64,000 bases of DNA from Pusillimonas minor (GTDB taxonomy: Bacteria; Pseudomonadota; Gammaproteobacteria; Burkholderiales; Burkholderiaceae_B), in assembly GCF_014237865.1 (NCBI RefSeq), contig NZ_JACJUU010000002.1:1-64000 (forward strand). Direction: 5' to 3'. Positions 15,757 through 24,161 of the stretch are shown here, one piece after another. Below the pieces are notes generated by a model. That model searched no databases. It had not been told where the DNA came from and saw only the letters and a program-made list of their open reading frames with translations. Position numbers and translations under genes: made by a program. Within the stretch, counting starts at the first letter, position 1. Every line of letters starts with the position of its first letter.

Positions 15757-16704
15757 ATGGACTTGAAAGACATAGATCTAAACCTGCTGGTCGTTTTTAA
15801 CTACCTGCTGACTGAAGGCAGCGTATCGGCTGCCGCCGAGAAAATGAGCCTTAGCCAACCCGCCGTCAGCAACGCGCTTCGACGCCTTCGCAGCCTGACC
15901 GGTGACGAACTGTTCATACGAACCTCGAAGGGCATGGAACCCACCCCCTATGCGGCGCAATTAGCCGAGCCCATTACTTATGCGCTTAGCACGCTGCACG
16001 ACACCCTGAACCAACGCGCCTCGTTTGACCCCCTGGCCAGCCGTCGAAAGTTTGTCATTGCAATGACCGACCTGGGCGAAATTACGCTGTTGCCGCGCTT
16101 GATGGATTTGCTAAGCCACACAGCACCGGGCGTAACGATTAGCACAGTACGCAATACGCATGACAGCCTGAGCACCGAAATGGAAGCCGGGCATGTCGAC
16201 CTGGCGATTGGGCTGTTGCCGCAGCTAAAAACCGGCTTTTTCCAGCAACGTCTGTTCATGCAACGCTACGTATGCCTGATGCGGGCCGAACACCCTTACG
16301 CAGGCACGGCAGTAAGCAGCAAACAATATTTCGACAGTGAGCATGTGCAAGTGGTTTCGGCCGGCACCGGTCACGCCAAGCTGGATGAAATCATCGATAG
16401 CTCGGAGAGCAAACGTACTGTCAAACTGCTGGTGCCGCACTTTGTCGCCGTGGGCCATATCCTTAGCAACACCAACCTTATCGCCACCGTACCCGAGCTT
16501 TACGCCCTGCACTACGCCAAACCCTTCAATCTGACCTACGTCGACCACCCCATCCCTTTGCCCAGAATCGGTATCAACCTGTTCTGGCATGCCAAGTTCC
16601 ATAAAGAGCCAGGCAATCAGTGGATGCGCAAAATCATCTTCAATTTGTTCTCGGAAGCCGTTCAAGGCGCCCCCGAAGGGCGGGTGGCGCCGGAGACGCC
16701 CTAA
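15757..16704 (+). CDS. nagR: NagR/NahR-like LysR-type regulator
   Basis: The 315-residue regulator is divergent from the nagAaGHAb operon. The DNA-binding helix (GSVSAAAEKMSLSQPAVSNALRRLR) is followed by the NahR hallmark RTSKGMEPTPYA. It also has the effector-domain blocks MTDLGEITLLPRLMDLL, DLAIGLLPQLKTGFFQQRL and FWHAKFHKEPGNQWMRKIIF, which I recall as nearly collinear with NahR/NagR. Those regulators activate their operons with salicylate. It ends overlapping the convergent dsbC gene by 4 bp. Together with the second NahR-class regulator at 8173-9081, the locus has two related regulators. Confidence 0.85.
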   Translation: MDLKDIDLNLLVVFNYLLTEGSVSAAAEKMSLSQPAVSNALRRLRSLTGDELFIRTSKGMEPTPYAAQLAEPITYALSTLHDTLNQRASFDPLASRRKFVIAMTDLGEITLLPRLMDLLSHTAPGVTISTVRNTHDSLSTEMEAGHVDLAIGLLPQLKTGFFQQRLFMQRYVCLMRAEHPYAGTAVSSKQYFDSEHVQVVSAGTGHAKLDEIIDSSESKRTVKLLVPHFVAVGHILSNTNLIATVPELYALHYAKPFNLTYVDHPIPLPRIGINLFWHAKFHKEPGNQWMRKIIFNLFSEAVQGAPEGRVAPETP

Positions 16705-17453
16705 CGACGCGCCAGGGCTTCGGTAACGCTGTCGAGCTTCTCGACCAGCGCTTCGAGCGGCATTGCACCGTTGACCCGCGACCCGTCGGCAAAGAACAGG
16801 GCGGGGGTACCGCGAATCGTCATTTGTCGCCCAAGCGCCAAAATATCTTGCACAGGGGTTTCGCACTGGGCGTCGGGCGGAACAACGCCTTCAAGCATCC
16901 AGTCGCGCCAGGCTGCAACGCGGTCGGGGGCACACCAGATATTGCGCGACTTGTCGTGCGAGTCAGGCGACAAAATGGGGTATAGCAACGTGTACACCGT
17001 GATGTTGTCGACCTCGGCCAGGGTTTGATGCAAACGCTTGCAATAGCCACAATTGGGGTCCTCGAAGGCGACAAGCACGCGCTCGCCATTGCCTTTGACC
17101 TGCTTGATCGCCAGATGAAACGGTAGCTCGTCAAAAGGCACCTGACTTAAATCGGCCAGCCGTTTCGACGTCAGATCAACCCGCGATACGGCATCGATGA
17201 GCGAACCCTGCATTACGTATGACACATCGGCATCGCTGTACAGCAAATCCATGCCCACCTGGACTTCGAAAAGACCAGGGAAAGGAGTTTCTCGTACTGC
17301 GGTGATTTCGATCCCGGGGAAACGGGTTTCGAACCGGCCTTTAACATCGGCTACCCCGGCGCCAGGCACAGACTGCGCATGCGCGCCAAAAGACAGAACG
17401 CCCGACAAAACAAAACATACAGGCGCCAGGTAACGCCGAACAACAGACAACAT
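16701..17453 (-). CDS. dsbC: Thiol:disulfide interchange protein DsbC
   Basis: A 250-residue periplasmic disulfide isomerase. ATG at 17453 has GGAG 6 bases upstream and begins a good signal peptide ending GAHA; longer upstream frames read as non-coding. An N-terminal dimerisation domain (FETRFPGIEITAVRETPFPGLFEV) precedes a thioredoxin fold with the active site CGYC (Cys135, Cys138) and the cis-proline loop IRGTPALFF. It repairs wrongly paired disulfides in exported proteins. It is convergent with the nagR-like gene and lies 37 bp after the UbiH-family gene. Confidence 0.92.
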   Translation of the reverse strand: MLSVVRRYLAPVCFVLSGVLSFGAHAQSVPGAGVADVKGRFETRFPGIEITAVRETPFPGLFEVQVGMDLLYSDADVSYVMQGSLIDAVSRVDLTSKRLADLSQVPFDELPFHLAIKQVKGNGERVLVAFEDPNCGYCKRLHQTLAEVDNITVYTLLYPILSPDSHDKSRNIWCAPDRVAAWRDWMLEGVVPPDAQCETPVQDILALGRQMTIRGTPALFFADGSRVNGAMPLEALVEKLDSVTEALARR

Positions 17454-17490
17454 ATGAGCTCCAGAAATTGAACCGGGACGTAACCGCGAG

Positions 17491-18657
17491 CTAGCGCGAT
17501 GCCCCTTGGATAAGCCGCCGCTTGACCCAGGGCAAGCGATCGACCAGTTGCATGCCCAGGTTACGTGCCATGACAACAGGCGGCGCCTGGACCGCAAACA
17601 GGCGGTGCAGGCCGTCGGTGACGGCGCGCATGGCCAGAACAGGTTCGGCCCGCGACCGCCGGTAACGCGACAACACGCGCAAATCGCCTGGCGAACGGTA
17701 CGACTCTTTAGACACAAGCACGCGCAAGAGTTCCTGCACATCGCCCAACCCCAGGTTTAGCCCCTGACCGGCCAGCGGATGAACGCGATGTGCTGCGTCG
17801 CCCACAAGCGCAACGCCAGGAGCCACCATATCGCTATGCTCGCAAAACAGCGGAAACGCATGAACAGGGCTGCGGACGGAAACCGCCCCGAAACAGTCCC
17901 CGGCCAACCCCGTGAGACGCGACGCAAGCCACTCGGCCCTGGCCGGGGCGTCGAGCGCCATCAGGACGTCGGCCTGGTCTTGAGGCATAGACCACACCAA
18001 AGACACCTGATGCCCGTCGGCCGTATCGGGCATGGGCAAAAAGGCAATGATGCCGTCGGCGGTAAACCACTGAAATGCCGTGCCCTGATGGGGCCTTTGG
18101 GTATGCAAATGCGTGACTACGCCGGCATACCCATAGGGTTTGGAATGGTGGGCAATGCCCGCAGCACTGCGGACAACAGACTGCGCCCCCTCGGCGCCGA
18201 TGACAAGCGCCGCAGGCAGGGACTTGCCCGAAGCCAGCGACACACCGCCTTGATCAAAGCCCTGAAAGCGATCATCGAGCCAATTCACGCGGAAAAGCTG
18301 AACTGCCTGGCGCAACACACGTTCGAGCTCATCAGATTCGATAATCCAGGCCAGTTCGTGATGCGCAGCCTGCCAAGCGTTCAAGCTTACCTGGCCACTG
18401 GCATCGCCATAAATTTGCATGGACTCCACCGGGGTAATCCGCTGCTGGTCGAGCATGTCCCAGACCCCCTGCTCGGCCAAAAACCGCTGACTAGCCGGAG
18501 ACAAGGCATACACGCGCGGGCAATACACCCCGGGCGCCTTGGATGGCAAGGGCTGCTTCGGCGCGACAAGCACCGTATCGATGCCAGCCCGGGACAAGCC
18601 CAACGCCGCAGACAGGCCGACGATTCCGGCACCGCAGACAACAACCGGGTCGCTCAT
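17491..18657 (-). CDS. UbiH/UbiF/VisC/COQ6 family FAD-dependent hydroxylase
   Basis: A 388-residue flavoprotein monooxygenase of the ubiquinone-ring hydroxylase family. It has an N-terminal dinucleotide-binding motif CGAGIVGLSAALGLSRAG and the second FAD motif GDAAHRVHPLAGQGLNLGLGDV near residue 280, nearly invariant in UbiH/UbiI/UbiF. Which ring position it hydroxylates cannot be told. ATG at 18657 overlaps the mltA stop (ATGA), so the two are translationally coupled. It precedes dsbC. Confidence 0.87.
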   Translation of the reverse strand: MSDPVVVCGAGIVGLSAALGLSRAGIDTVLVAPKQPLPSKAPGVYCPRVYALSPASQRFLAEQGVWDMLDQQRITPVESMQIYGDASGQVSLNAWQAAHHELAWIIESDELERVLRQAVQLFRVNWLDDRFQGFDQGGVSLASGKSLPAALVIGAEGAQSVVRSAAGIAHHSKPYGYAGVVTHLHTQRPHQGTAFQWFTADGIIAFLPMPDTADGHQVSLVWSMPQDQADVLMALDAPARAEWLASRLTGLAGDCFGAVSVRSPVHAFPLFCEHSDMVAPGVALVGDAAHRVHPLAGQGLNLGLGDVQELLRVLVSKESYRSPGDLRVLSRYRRSRAEPVLAMRAVTDGLHRLFAVQAPPVVMARNLGMQLVDRLPWVKRRLIQGASR

Positions 18658-19937
18658 CGTGCTGAAGGCGCGCCGGCCTGCTTGGGCCACAGCACCCACA
18701 TTTCGCCGGATTGCTTCATACGACCCGCGCGCGCGCCAGCCTCGTCACCAAAGCCCCAATAAAAATCCGTTCGGGCTGCGCCCTTGATAGCCGCGCCAGT
18801 ATCTTGTGCAAACACCAGACGACGTAACGGCTGTTGCGAAGCCGGGTATGTTGTTGCCAGATAAACAAGGCTGCCCAGCGGAACGAAGGTCGGGTCAATG
18901 GCAACTGCGCGTTCGCCAATAAGCGGGATACCGTAAGCCCCCTTGGGCCCAAGCTCGGCGTCGGAGATGCGCTCTTCACGAAAGAACACCATAGCGGTAT
19001 TGGCGTTGAGCATTTCTTGAATGCGGCCCGGGTTGCGCTTTGCCCAAGCTTTTATGTTTTGCATAGACGTTTGCGCCAGCGGCATTTCGCCCTGATCGGC
19101 CAGCCACCTGCCAATAGAGGCATAGGGGCGGCCGTTATGGTCGGCATAGGCTAAACGAATGGTTTCACCATTGGGCAGCAGGGCACGGCCCGAGCCCTGG
19201 ATTTGCAGGAAAAACGCTTCGACCGGGTCATTGGCCCATACGATGACAGGCGGCTGCTTTTCGGCGCTGGCTATCTGGGCGCGGGTATCGTAGGGCACCA
19301 CCCGCTTGCCCTCGAGTTTGCCGCGCACCCGTTTGCCGGCCAGTTCGGGGTAAACCGAGCCCAGGTCAATGGTAAGCAGGTCGTCGGGTGCGGCATACAG
19401 CGGCCATTGATAATCGCCACCCCGCGTGCGCGACGCCCTGATCAAAGGCTCGTAGTAACCCGTCACGGTATTGCGCGCCAGCTTCCCGTCACCATCAAGC
19501 AGACGCCAGGGCTGTAAATAGGTTTGCAAAAATTCGCGCACCCATTGTGCGCCTGGCTGGCTGTTTTCGGGCACACCGGCACGCTCGACCTGCAAGCACA
19601 CTGGCTGCCAGGCACGGGGTGCGGCGCGCGCCGGCAAAGCCAGCGAACCAGAGACCGGCCGCATCAGGCCTTTACAGTTGTTGACCAGCCCCTTCCAGAC
19701 CGCGGCAAGATCATCCTCGCTCCAGCCAGGCAAGGCCCCCCACCCCACGGCCTGAAACTTGCCGGACAGCGGCCGAACGGCGGTTTCGCGCAGAACGGAT
19801 AAGTCAGGCACCCGCAGCGGGCGCTCGGCGATATCGGGGGCAGGCTCGGCGCCTGGCGCTGAAACAGGCGCTTCGGGCGGGACACTGGTACAGGCCGCCA
19901 GCAGAACCAGCAGCAAGGGAAGAAGACGTTTTTTCAT
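18654..19937 (-). CDS. mltA: Membrane-bound lytic murein transglycosylase A (lipoprotein)
   Basis: A 427-residue outer-membrane lipoprotein that cleaves peptidoglycan to 1,6-anhydromuropeptides. ATG at 19937 starts a lipoprotein signal with lipobox LLAAC. The MltA domain (TVTGYYEPLIRASRTR, FLQIQGSGRALLPNG) is followed by the 3D domain with catalytic-region motif AQDTGAAIKGAARTDFYWG. No clear Shine-Dalgarno is seen. The C-terminus overlaps the downstream UbiH-family gene by 4 bp, and apaG lies upstream on the same strand. Confidence 0.92.
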   Translation of the reverse strand: MKKRLLPLLLVLLAACTSVPPEAPVSAPGAEPAPDIAERPLRVPDLSVLRETAVRPLSGKFQAVGWGALPGWSEDDLAAVWKGLVNNCKGLMRPVSGSLALPARAAPRAWQPVCLQVERAGVPENSQPGAQWVREFLQTYLQPWRLLDGDGKLARNTVTGYYEPLIRASRTRGGDYQWPLYAAPDDLLTIDLGSVYPELAGKRVRGKLEGKRVVPYDTRAQIASAEKQPPVIVWANDPVEAFFLQIQGSGRALLPNGETIRLAYADHNGRPYASIGRWLADQGEMPLAQTSMQNIKAWAKRNPGRIQEMLNANTAMVFFREERISDAELGPKGAYGIPLIGERAVAIDPTFVPLGSLVYLATTYPASQQPLRRLVFAQDTGAAIKGAARTDFYWGFGDEAGARAGRMKQSGEMWVLWPKQAGAPSAR

Positions 19938-19975
19938 GAGTCGGCAGAAAGCAAAGACACAAGCCCGGTACAATT

Positions 19976-20350
19976 TCAATGCAAGGTGCGCGGCATCGCC
20001 AGCACAAATTCGGGGATTTCAGCCTCGAAGGGAATCCCATTATCGCCGACACAATGATAGGCGCCTTTCATGGTGCCGAACGGCGTTGGCAAGGGGCACC
20101 CGCTGGTGTATTCGAAGGTTTCGCCCGGCGCCAGCAGCGGCTGCTGGCCCACAACGCCCAGGCCTCTGACCTCTTGCACGTTTTGCCGGCCATCGGTAAT
20201 TACCCAATGGCGGCTGATAACCTGTGCGGCATGTTCGCCATTATTGGTGATGCGCACGGTGTAGGCAAACACAAAGTGCTGTTTGTCCGGGTCAGACTGT
20301 TCGGGAAGGTACTGCGGAGTTACGGTAATGCTCAGGTCGTAAGGCTTCAT
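19976..20350 (-). CDS. apaG: ApaG (Co2+/Mg2+ efflux-associated protein)
   Basis: A 124-residue fibronectin-type-III-like protein at the family length when started at the ATG at 20350. Conserved blocks are YTVRITNNGEHAAQVISRHWVITD, VRGLGVVGQQPLLAPGETFEYTSGCPL and GTMKGAYHCV. ApaG is linked genetically to metal resistance and nucleotide metabolism, but its biochemical role is unsettled. It is divergent from rpe across about 80 bp. Confidence 0.92.
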   Translation of the reverse strand: MKPYDLSITVTPQYLPEQSDPDKQHFVFAYTVRITNNGEHAAQVISRHWVITDGRQNVQEVRGLGVVGQQPLLAPGETFEYTSGCPLPTPFGTMKGAYHCVGDNGIPFEAEIPEFVLAMPRTLH

Positions 20351-20430
20351 AAAGATTCCAATGGCACTCACCTGCAATAATGTCATGTATAAACCGGAAG
20401 ATGTCCGGCCCACCCACAGGTTCACTGATT

Positions 20431-21129
20431 ATGTCTACATCTAACACCCGAATTGCACCCAGCCTGTTGTCGGCTGACTTTGCCCGCCTGGGCGAAGAAG
20501 TGCGCAATGTTATCGACGCCGGCGCCGACTGGATTCATTTTGACGTCATGGACAACCATTATGTTCCCAACCTGACCATCGGGCCGATGGTTTGCGAAGC
20601 GATACGCCCGCACACCAAGGCCCTCATCGACGTACACCTGATGGTTGAACCGGTGGACGACATTATCCCGCAATTTGCAAAAGCAGGCGCCGACGTTATT
20701 ACGTTTCACCCCGAAGCCTCACGGCACCCCGACCGCACCTTGTCGCTGATCCGCGACCATGGTTGCAAGGCCGGCCTGGTCTTCAACCCGGCCACCCCGC
20801 TGCAATGGATGGATTACGTCATGGACAAGCTGGATATTGTGCTGCTGATGTCGGTCAACCCCGGTTTTGGCGGGCAAAGCTTTATCCCGAACACACTGCT
20901 CAAGCTTAAACAGGCCCGCGAGAAAATCGATGACTGGCAGCGCGACGGCGGCCAGGCCATTTTGCTGGAAGTCGACGGCGGCGTGAAAGTCAACAATATC
21001 GCCGAGATCCGTGCTGCCGGCGCCGATACATTTGTTGCCGGCTCGGCCATTTTTGGTCAGCCCGACTACCGGAAGGTTATTGACGACATGCGGCGCGAAA
21101 TCGCACGGGGCGAGCAGCAAGCATCATGA
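20431..21129 (+). CDS. rpe: Ribulose-phosphate 3-epimerase
   Basis: A 232-residue TIM-barrel enzyme interconverting ribulose 5-phosphate and xylulose 5-phosphate in the pentose phosphate pathway. It begins [17 protein letters not shown]. Metal and acid-base residues are in [12 protein letters not shown] and VDVHLMVEP-like DVHLMVEP, with the phosphate loop [12 protein letters not shown] and VDGGV. ATG at 20431 is used, since an upstream in-frame ATG gives an untypical N-terminus. It overlaps gph by 4 bp. Confidence 0.95.
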   Translation: MSTSNTRIAPSLLSADFARLGEEVRNVIDAGADWIHFDVMDNHYVPNLTIGPMVCEAIRPHTKALIDVHLMVEPVDDIIPQFAKAGADVITFHPEASRHPDRTLSLIRDHGCKAGLVFNPATPLQWMDYVMDKLDIVLLMSVNPGFGGQSFIPNTLLKLKQAREKIDDWQRDGGQAILLEVDGGVKVNNIAEIRAAGADTFVAGSAIFGQPDYRKVIDDMRREIARGEQQAS

Positions 21130-21815
21130 CATACACAGCTGTACTTCTTGACCTTGACGGCACCCTCGTCAACTCCATACCTGACCTGGCCGACGCCACC
21201 AACGCCATGCGTACCGAAATGGGTTTACCGCCCCTGCCGCTCGACGTTATTGCCACCTATGTCGGCAAAGGCGCCGAAAACCTGGTCAGGCGCGCGCTGT
21301 CATCAGGCTTCGAAGCCCCCCTGACAGAAGAGACCGTCGCGCAGGGCCTGGCTTTGTTCAAACAGCATTATCACGTCGTCAACGGCACCAAGTCGGCGGT
21401 TTACGAAGGTGTGGTCGACGGTTTGACGCAGTTGCGCGACGCCGGCGTTGCCATGGCGGTAGTGACAAACAAACCGGCCGAATTCACCCACCCGCTTTTG
21501 CAGGCCTGCGGGTTAAGCGGCTTTTTTGAGCACGTTGTGTGCGGCGACACCTGCACCGAAAAAAAGCCGCACCCCATGCCGCTATTACACGCCTGCAAAC
21601 TGCTGGACGTCGACCCCGGGCAGGCCATTTTAATCGGCGACTCGGCCAACGACGCGCTGGCCGCACAAGCGGCCGGCATGTCGGTATTTGCCGTCCCCTA
21701 CGGTTACAACGAAGGGCAAGACGTGCAAAACCTGAAAGTCGATGGTATAGTTGCCTCGATTGACGTCGCGGCGGCCCGCATTACCGGCAGCGCGGCAAAC
21801 GTCTTTACCGAATAA
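21126..21815 (+). CDS. gph: Phosphoglycolate phosphatase
   Basis: A 229-residue HAD-superfamily hydrolase. Motif I is [11 protein letters not shown] (nucleophile and acid-base Asp pair), motif II VVTNKP, and motifs [14 protein letters not shown] and [11 protein letters not shown]. It removes phosphate from 2-phosphoglycolate, a product of DNA repair and oxygenation. It is coupled to rpe by a 4-bp overlap, and the trp leader begins 16 bp after its stop. Confidence 0.92.
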   Translation: MTYTAVLLDLDGTLVNSIPDLADATNAMRTEMGLPPLPLDVIATYVGKGAENLVRRALSSGFEAPLTEETVAQGLALFKQHYHVVNGTKSAVYEGVVDGLTQLRDAGVAMAVVTNKPAEFTHPLLQACGLSGFFEHVVCGDTCTEKKPHPMPLLHACKLLDVDPGQAILIGDSANDALAAQAAGMSVFAVPYGYNEGQDVQNLKVDGIVASIDVAAARITGSAANVFTE

Positions 21816-21830
21816 TTTCAGCTAAATTTC

Positions 21831-21902
21831 ATGACCTTTACCGCTATCCGCATCACAACACCCGGCGCCTATTGGCGCTGGTGGCGTTCGTGTTCCGGGT
21901 AA
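21831..21902 (+). CDS. trpL: trp operon leader peptide TrpL
   Basis: A 23-codon frame between gph and trpE reads MTFTAIRITTPGAY then WRWW then RSCSG and stop. Three of four consecutive codons (15, 17 and 18, at 21873-21884) are TGG for tryptophan. Such clusters are the sensor of ribosome-mediated attenuation. Trp-codon position relative to the RNA segments at 21860-21994 fits attenuation exactly. There is no strong ribosome-binding site, so initiation would be weak. Confidence 0.85.
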   Translation: MTFTAIRITTPGAYWRWWRSCSG

Positions 21903-21994
21903 CGGTCAATCGTCTCCTGGTACAAAAACCTGCTGTTTTTGTACCACCAGCCAACTGAATCCAGCCCGGAACGCTCTGCGTAGCCGGGCTTTTT
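21860..21994 (+). promoter_or_regulatory. trp attenuator (alternative RNA structures ahead of trpE)
   Basis: Four segments can be read. Segment 1 ACCCGG (21860-21865) pairs with segment 2 CCGGGT (21895-21900). Segment 2, as GTTCCGGG (21892-21899), pairs perfectly with segment 3 CCCGGAAC (21965-21972), the antiterminator. Segment 3, as AGCCCGG (21963-21969), pairs with segment 4 CCGGGCT (21984-21990), followed by TTTTT, the terminator. A ribosome stalled at the Trp codons would cover segment 1 and favour the antiterminator. A separate 12-bp perfect hairpin (21918-21929 with 21935-21946) sits between segments 2 and 3. Confidence 0.85.
21963..21994 (+). terminator. Intrinsic terminator of the trp attenuator
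   Basis: AGCCCGG and CCGGGCT form a 7-bp GC-rich stem with a 14-base loop directly followed by TTTTT. It is 46 bases upstream of the trpE start. It forms when segment 2 is unavailable, that is, when tryptophanyl-tRNA is plentiful. Confidence 0.8.
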
Positions 21995-22039
21995 CGTTAA
22001 GGGTCCCGGCGCGTGCAAACCTAACCACCGAGACCTTTT

Positions 22040-23560
22040 ATGACCGAAATAGAATTCAATGCACTGGCCGCCCAAGGCTTTAATCGTATTCCGCTGATTG
22101 CGGAAACCTACGCCGATCTGGACACCCCGTTAAGCATTTACCTGAAGCTGGCCTACAACTCGCCTGATGGCGGGCGTAACAGCTGCCTGCTTGAGTCGGT
22201 CGTGGGCGGGGAACGCTTTGGACGCTACTCTTTCATTGGCCTGCCGGCAAAAACCGTCATCCGCGCCAGCGGAAACACCACCGAAGTGCTGCACCAGGGC
22301 AAGGTGGTAGAAACCCACGAGGGCGACCCGCTGACGTTCATCGAGCAATATCAGGCGCGATTCAAAGTCGCTTTGCGCCCAGGCATGCCGCGTTTTGCAG
22401 GCGGGCTGGCCGGCTACTTTGGCTACGACACCGTTCGCAACATCGAGGCCAAGCTTGGGCCAGCGGTCAAACCTTTCCCGGCCGGCCAAGGCAAGGGGAC
22501 GCCCGACCTGATGCTGCTGCACATTGACGAACTGGTCATTGTTGACAACCTGGCGGGCAAGACCTACCTGCTGGTATATGCAGACACCAGCCAGCCCGAA
22601 AGCTACGTGCAAGCCAAACGCCGCCTGAAAACATTGCGCGAGAAGCTGCGCACGCCTGTCACGATCCCGTATGCCTACGCCAGCCTGCAAACCGACTGCC
22701 ACCGCAGCTTTGCCAAAGAAGACTACTTGCAGGCGGTACTGCGCGCCAAAGAATACATTGCTGCCGGCGACGTCATGCAAGTGCAAATTGGCCAGGTCAT
22801 CACCAAGCCCTTCCGCGACTCACCGCTGTCGCTCTACCGCGCCCTGCGTTCACTCAACCCGTCGCCCTACATGTACTACTGGGATTTCGACAGTTTCCAT
22901 GTGGTGGGTTCGTCGCCGGAAATTCTGGTGCGACAGGAAAGCGTGACCGAAGACCATAAAACGCGCTCGGTCGTCACCATTCGCCCGCTGGCGGGCACGC
23001 GCCGTCGCGGCGCAACCCCGCAAGAAGACCAACAACTGGCCGAAGAGCTGCAAGCCGACCCGAAAGAGCGGGCCGAACACATGATGCTGATTGATCTGGC
23101 CCGCAACGACGTTGGTCGTATCGCAGAAACGGGCAGTGTCAAAGTGACCGAAACCATGACGATTGAACGCTACTCGCATGTTCAACATCTGGTGTCGAAC
23201 GTCAGCGGCACGCTGAAGCCCGGGCAAAGCAATATGGATGTCTTGCGCGCGACATTCCCGGCCGGCACCCTGACGGGCGCGCCCAAGGTACGGGCCATGG
23301 AAATCATCGACGAACTTGAGCCCGTGCGCCGCGGCGTATACGGCGGCGCCGCCGGCTACCTGAGCTACAGCGGCGAAATGGATGTCGCCATTGCAATTCG
23401 TACCGGCGTCATCAAGGACGGCATGCTTTATGTTCAGGCCGCCGCCGGCATTGTGGCCGACTCCGACCCGGAAAAAGAATGGCAAGAAACGGAAGCCAAG
23501 GCGCGTGCCGTCATTCGCGCCGCCGAAAAAGTCCAGTTTGGTCTGGACGAACCCGTTTAA
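22040..23560 (+). CDS. trpE: Anthranilate synthase component I
   Basis: A 506-residue chorismate-using synthase subunit and the first committed step of tryptophan synthesis. The feedback-inhibition region CLLESVVGGERFGRYSFIG is near residue 52. The chorismate-binding domain shows RPLAGTRRRGATPQED, ERAEHMMLIDLARNDVGR and FPAGTLTGAPKVRAMEIIDELEP. It needs the TrpG amidotransferase encoded next. Expression should be set by the attenuator immediately upstream. Confidence 0.96.
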   Translation: MTEIEFNALAAQGFNRIPLIAETYADLDTPLSIYLKLAYNSPDGGRNSCLLESVVGGERFGRYSFIGLPAKTVIRASGNTTEVLHQGKVVETHEGDPLTFIEQYQARFKVALRPGMPRFAGGLAGYFGYDTVRNIEAKLGPAVKPFPAGQGKGTPDLMLLHIDELVIVDNLAGKTYLLVYADTSQPESYVQAKRRLKTLREKLRTPVTIPYAYASLQTDCHRSFAKEDYLQAVLRAKEYIAAGDVMQVQIGQVITKPFRDSPLSLYRALRSLNPSPYMYYWDFDSFHVVGSSPEILVRQESVTEDHKTRSVVTIRPLAGTRRRGATPQEDQQLAEELQADPKERAEHMMLIDLARNDVGRIAETGSVKVTETMTIERYSHVQHLVSNVSGTLKPGQSNMDVLRATFPAGTLTGAPKVRAMEIIDELEPVRRGVYGGAAGYLSYSGEMDVAIAIRTGVIKDGMLYVQAAAGIVADSDPEKEWQETEAKARAVIRAAEKVQFGLDEPV

Positions 23561-23578
23561 ATGCAACCGGAGACAACC

Positions 23579-24142
23579 ATGTTGCTGATGCTTGATAACT
23601 ACGATTCGTTTACCTACAACCTGGTACATTATTTTGGCGAGTTGGGCGAAGACGTGGTGGTGCTGCGTAACGACCAAGCCACCCTGGACGACATTGACGC
23701 CCTCAACCCAGACCGGATCTGCATTTCACCCGGGCCGTGCTCGCCCGCAGAAGCCGGCATTTCAGTGCCTTTAATACAGCACTTTGCCGGCCGCAAGCCC
23801 ATTCTGGGCGTCTGCCTGGGACACCAGGCGATTGGCGCAGCTTTTGGCGGAAACATCGTGCGCGCCAAAACACTTATGCACGGCAAAACCTCGGCCATTA
23901 CGCACGACGACGCGGGCGTTTTTGCCGGCTTGCCCTCGCCTTTTACCGTCACGCGGTATCACTCTTTAGCCATTGAGCGCAGCAGCTTGCCCGACACCCT
24001 GGTCATAACAGCCGAAACCGAAGACGGCGAGATTATGGGCGTTCGTCATAAAACCTTGCCTATCGAGGGCGTACAGTTTCATCCCGAATCTATTTTGAGC
24101 GAGTACGGTCACGACCTGCTTCGCCGATTTCTTACAATGTAA
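23579..24142 (+). CDS. trpG: Anthranilate/aminodeoxychorismate synthase glutamine amidotransferase
   Basis: A 187-residue class I glutamine amidotransferase supplying ammonia to TrpE and possibly to PabB. ATG at 23579 is chosen because GGAGAC lies 6 bases upstream, 18 bp after the trpE stop. It begins [20 protein letters not shown], with nucleophile Cys in [12 protein letters not shown] and the His-Glu pair in [10 protein letters not shown]. The gene is co-transcribed with trpE and trpD. Confidence 0.95.
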   Translation: MLLMLDNYDSFTYNLVHYFGELGEDVVVLRNDQATLDDIDALNPDRICISPGPCSPAEAGISVPLIQHFAGRKPILGVCLGHQAIGAAFGGNIVRAKTLMHGKTSAITHDDAGVFAGLPSPFTVTRYHSLAIERSSLPDTLVITAETEDGEIMGVRHKTLPIEGVQFHPESILSEYGHDLLRRFLTM

Positions 24143-24161
24143 AAAAACAGGACCACCAAAA

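Noticed and set aside
16820-17134. 104-codon frame inside dsbC
   Set aside because: It is out of frame with dsbC, which has signal peptide, CxxC and cis-Pro motifs in its own frame.
17779-18762. 327-codon plus-strand frame
   Set aside because: It is antisense to the UbiH-family gene, whose FAD motifs are intact.
21918-21946. 12-bp perfect hairpin as a gph terminator
   Set aside because: No T-run follows the second arm; the T-rich part is inside the stem. It is better treated as an extra structure inside the trp attenuator.
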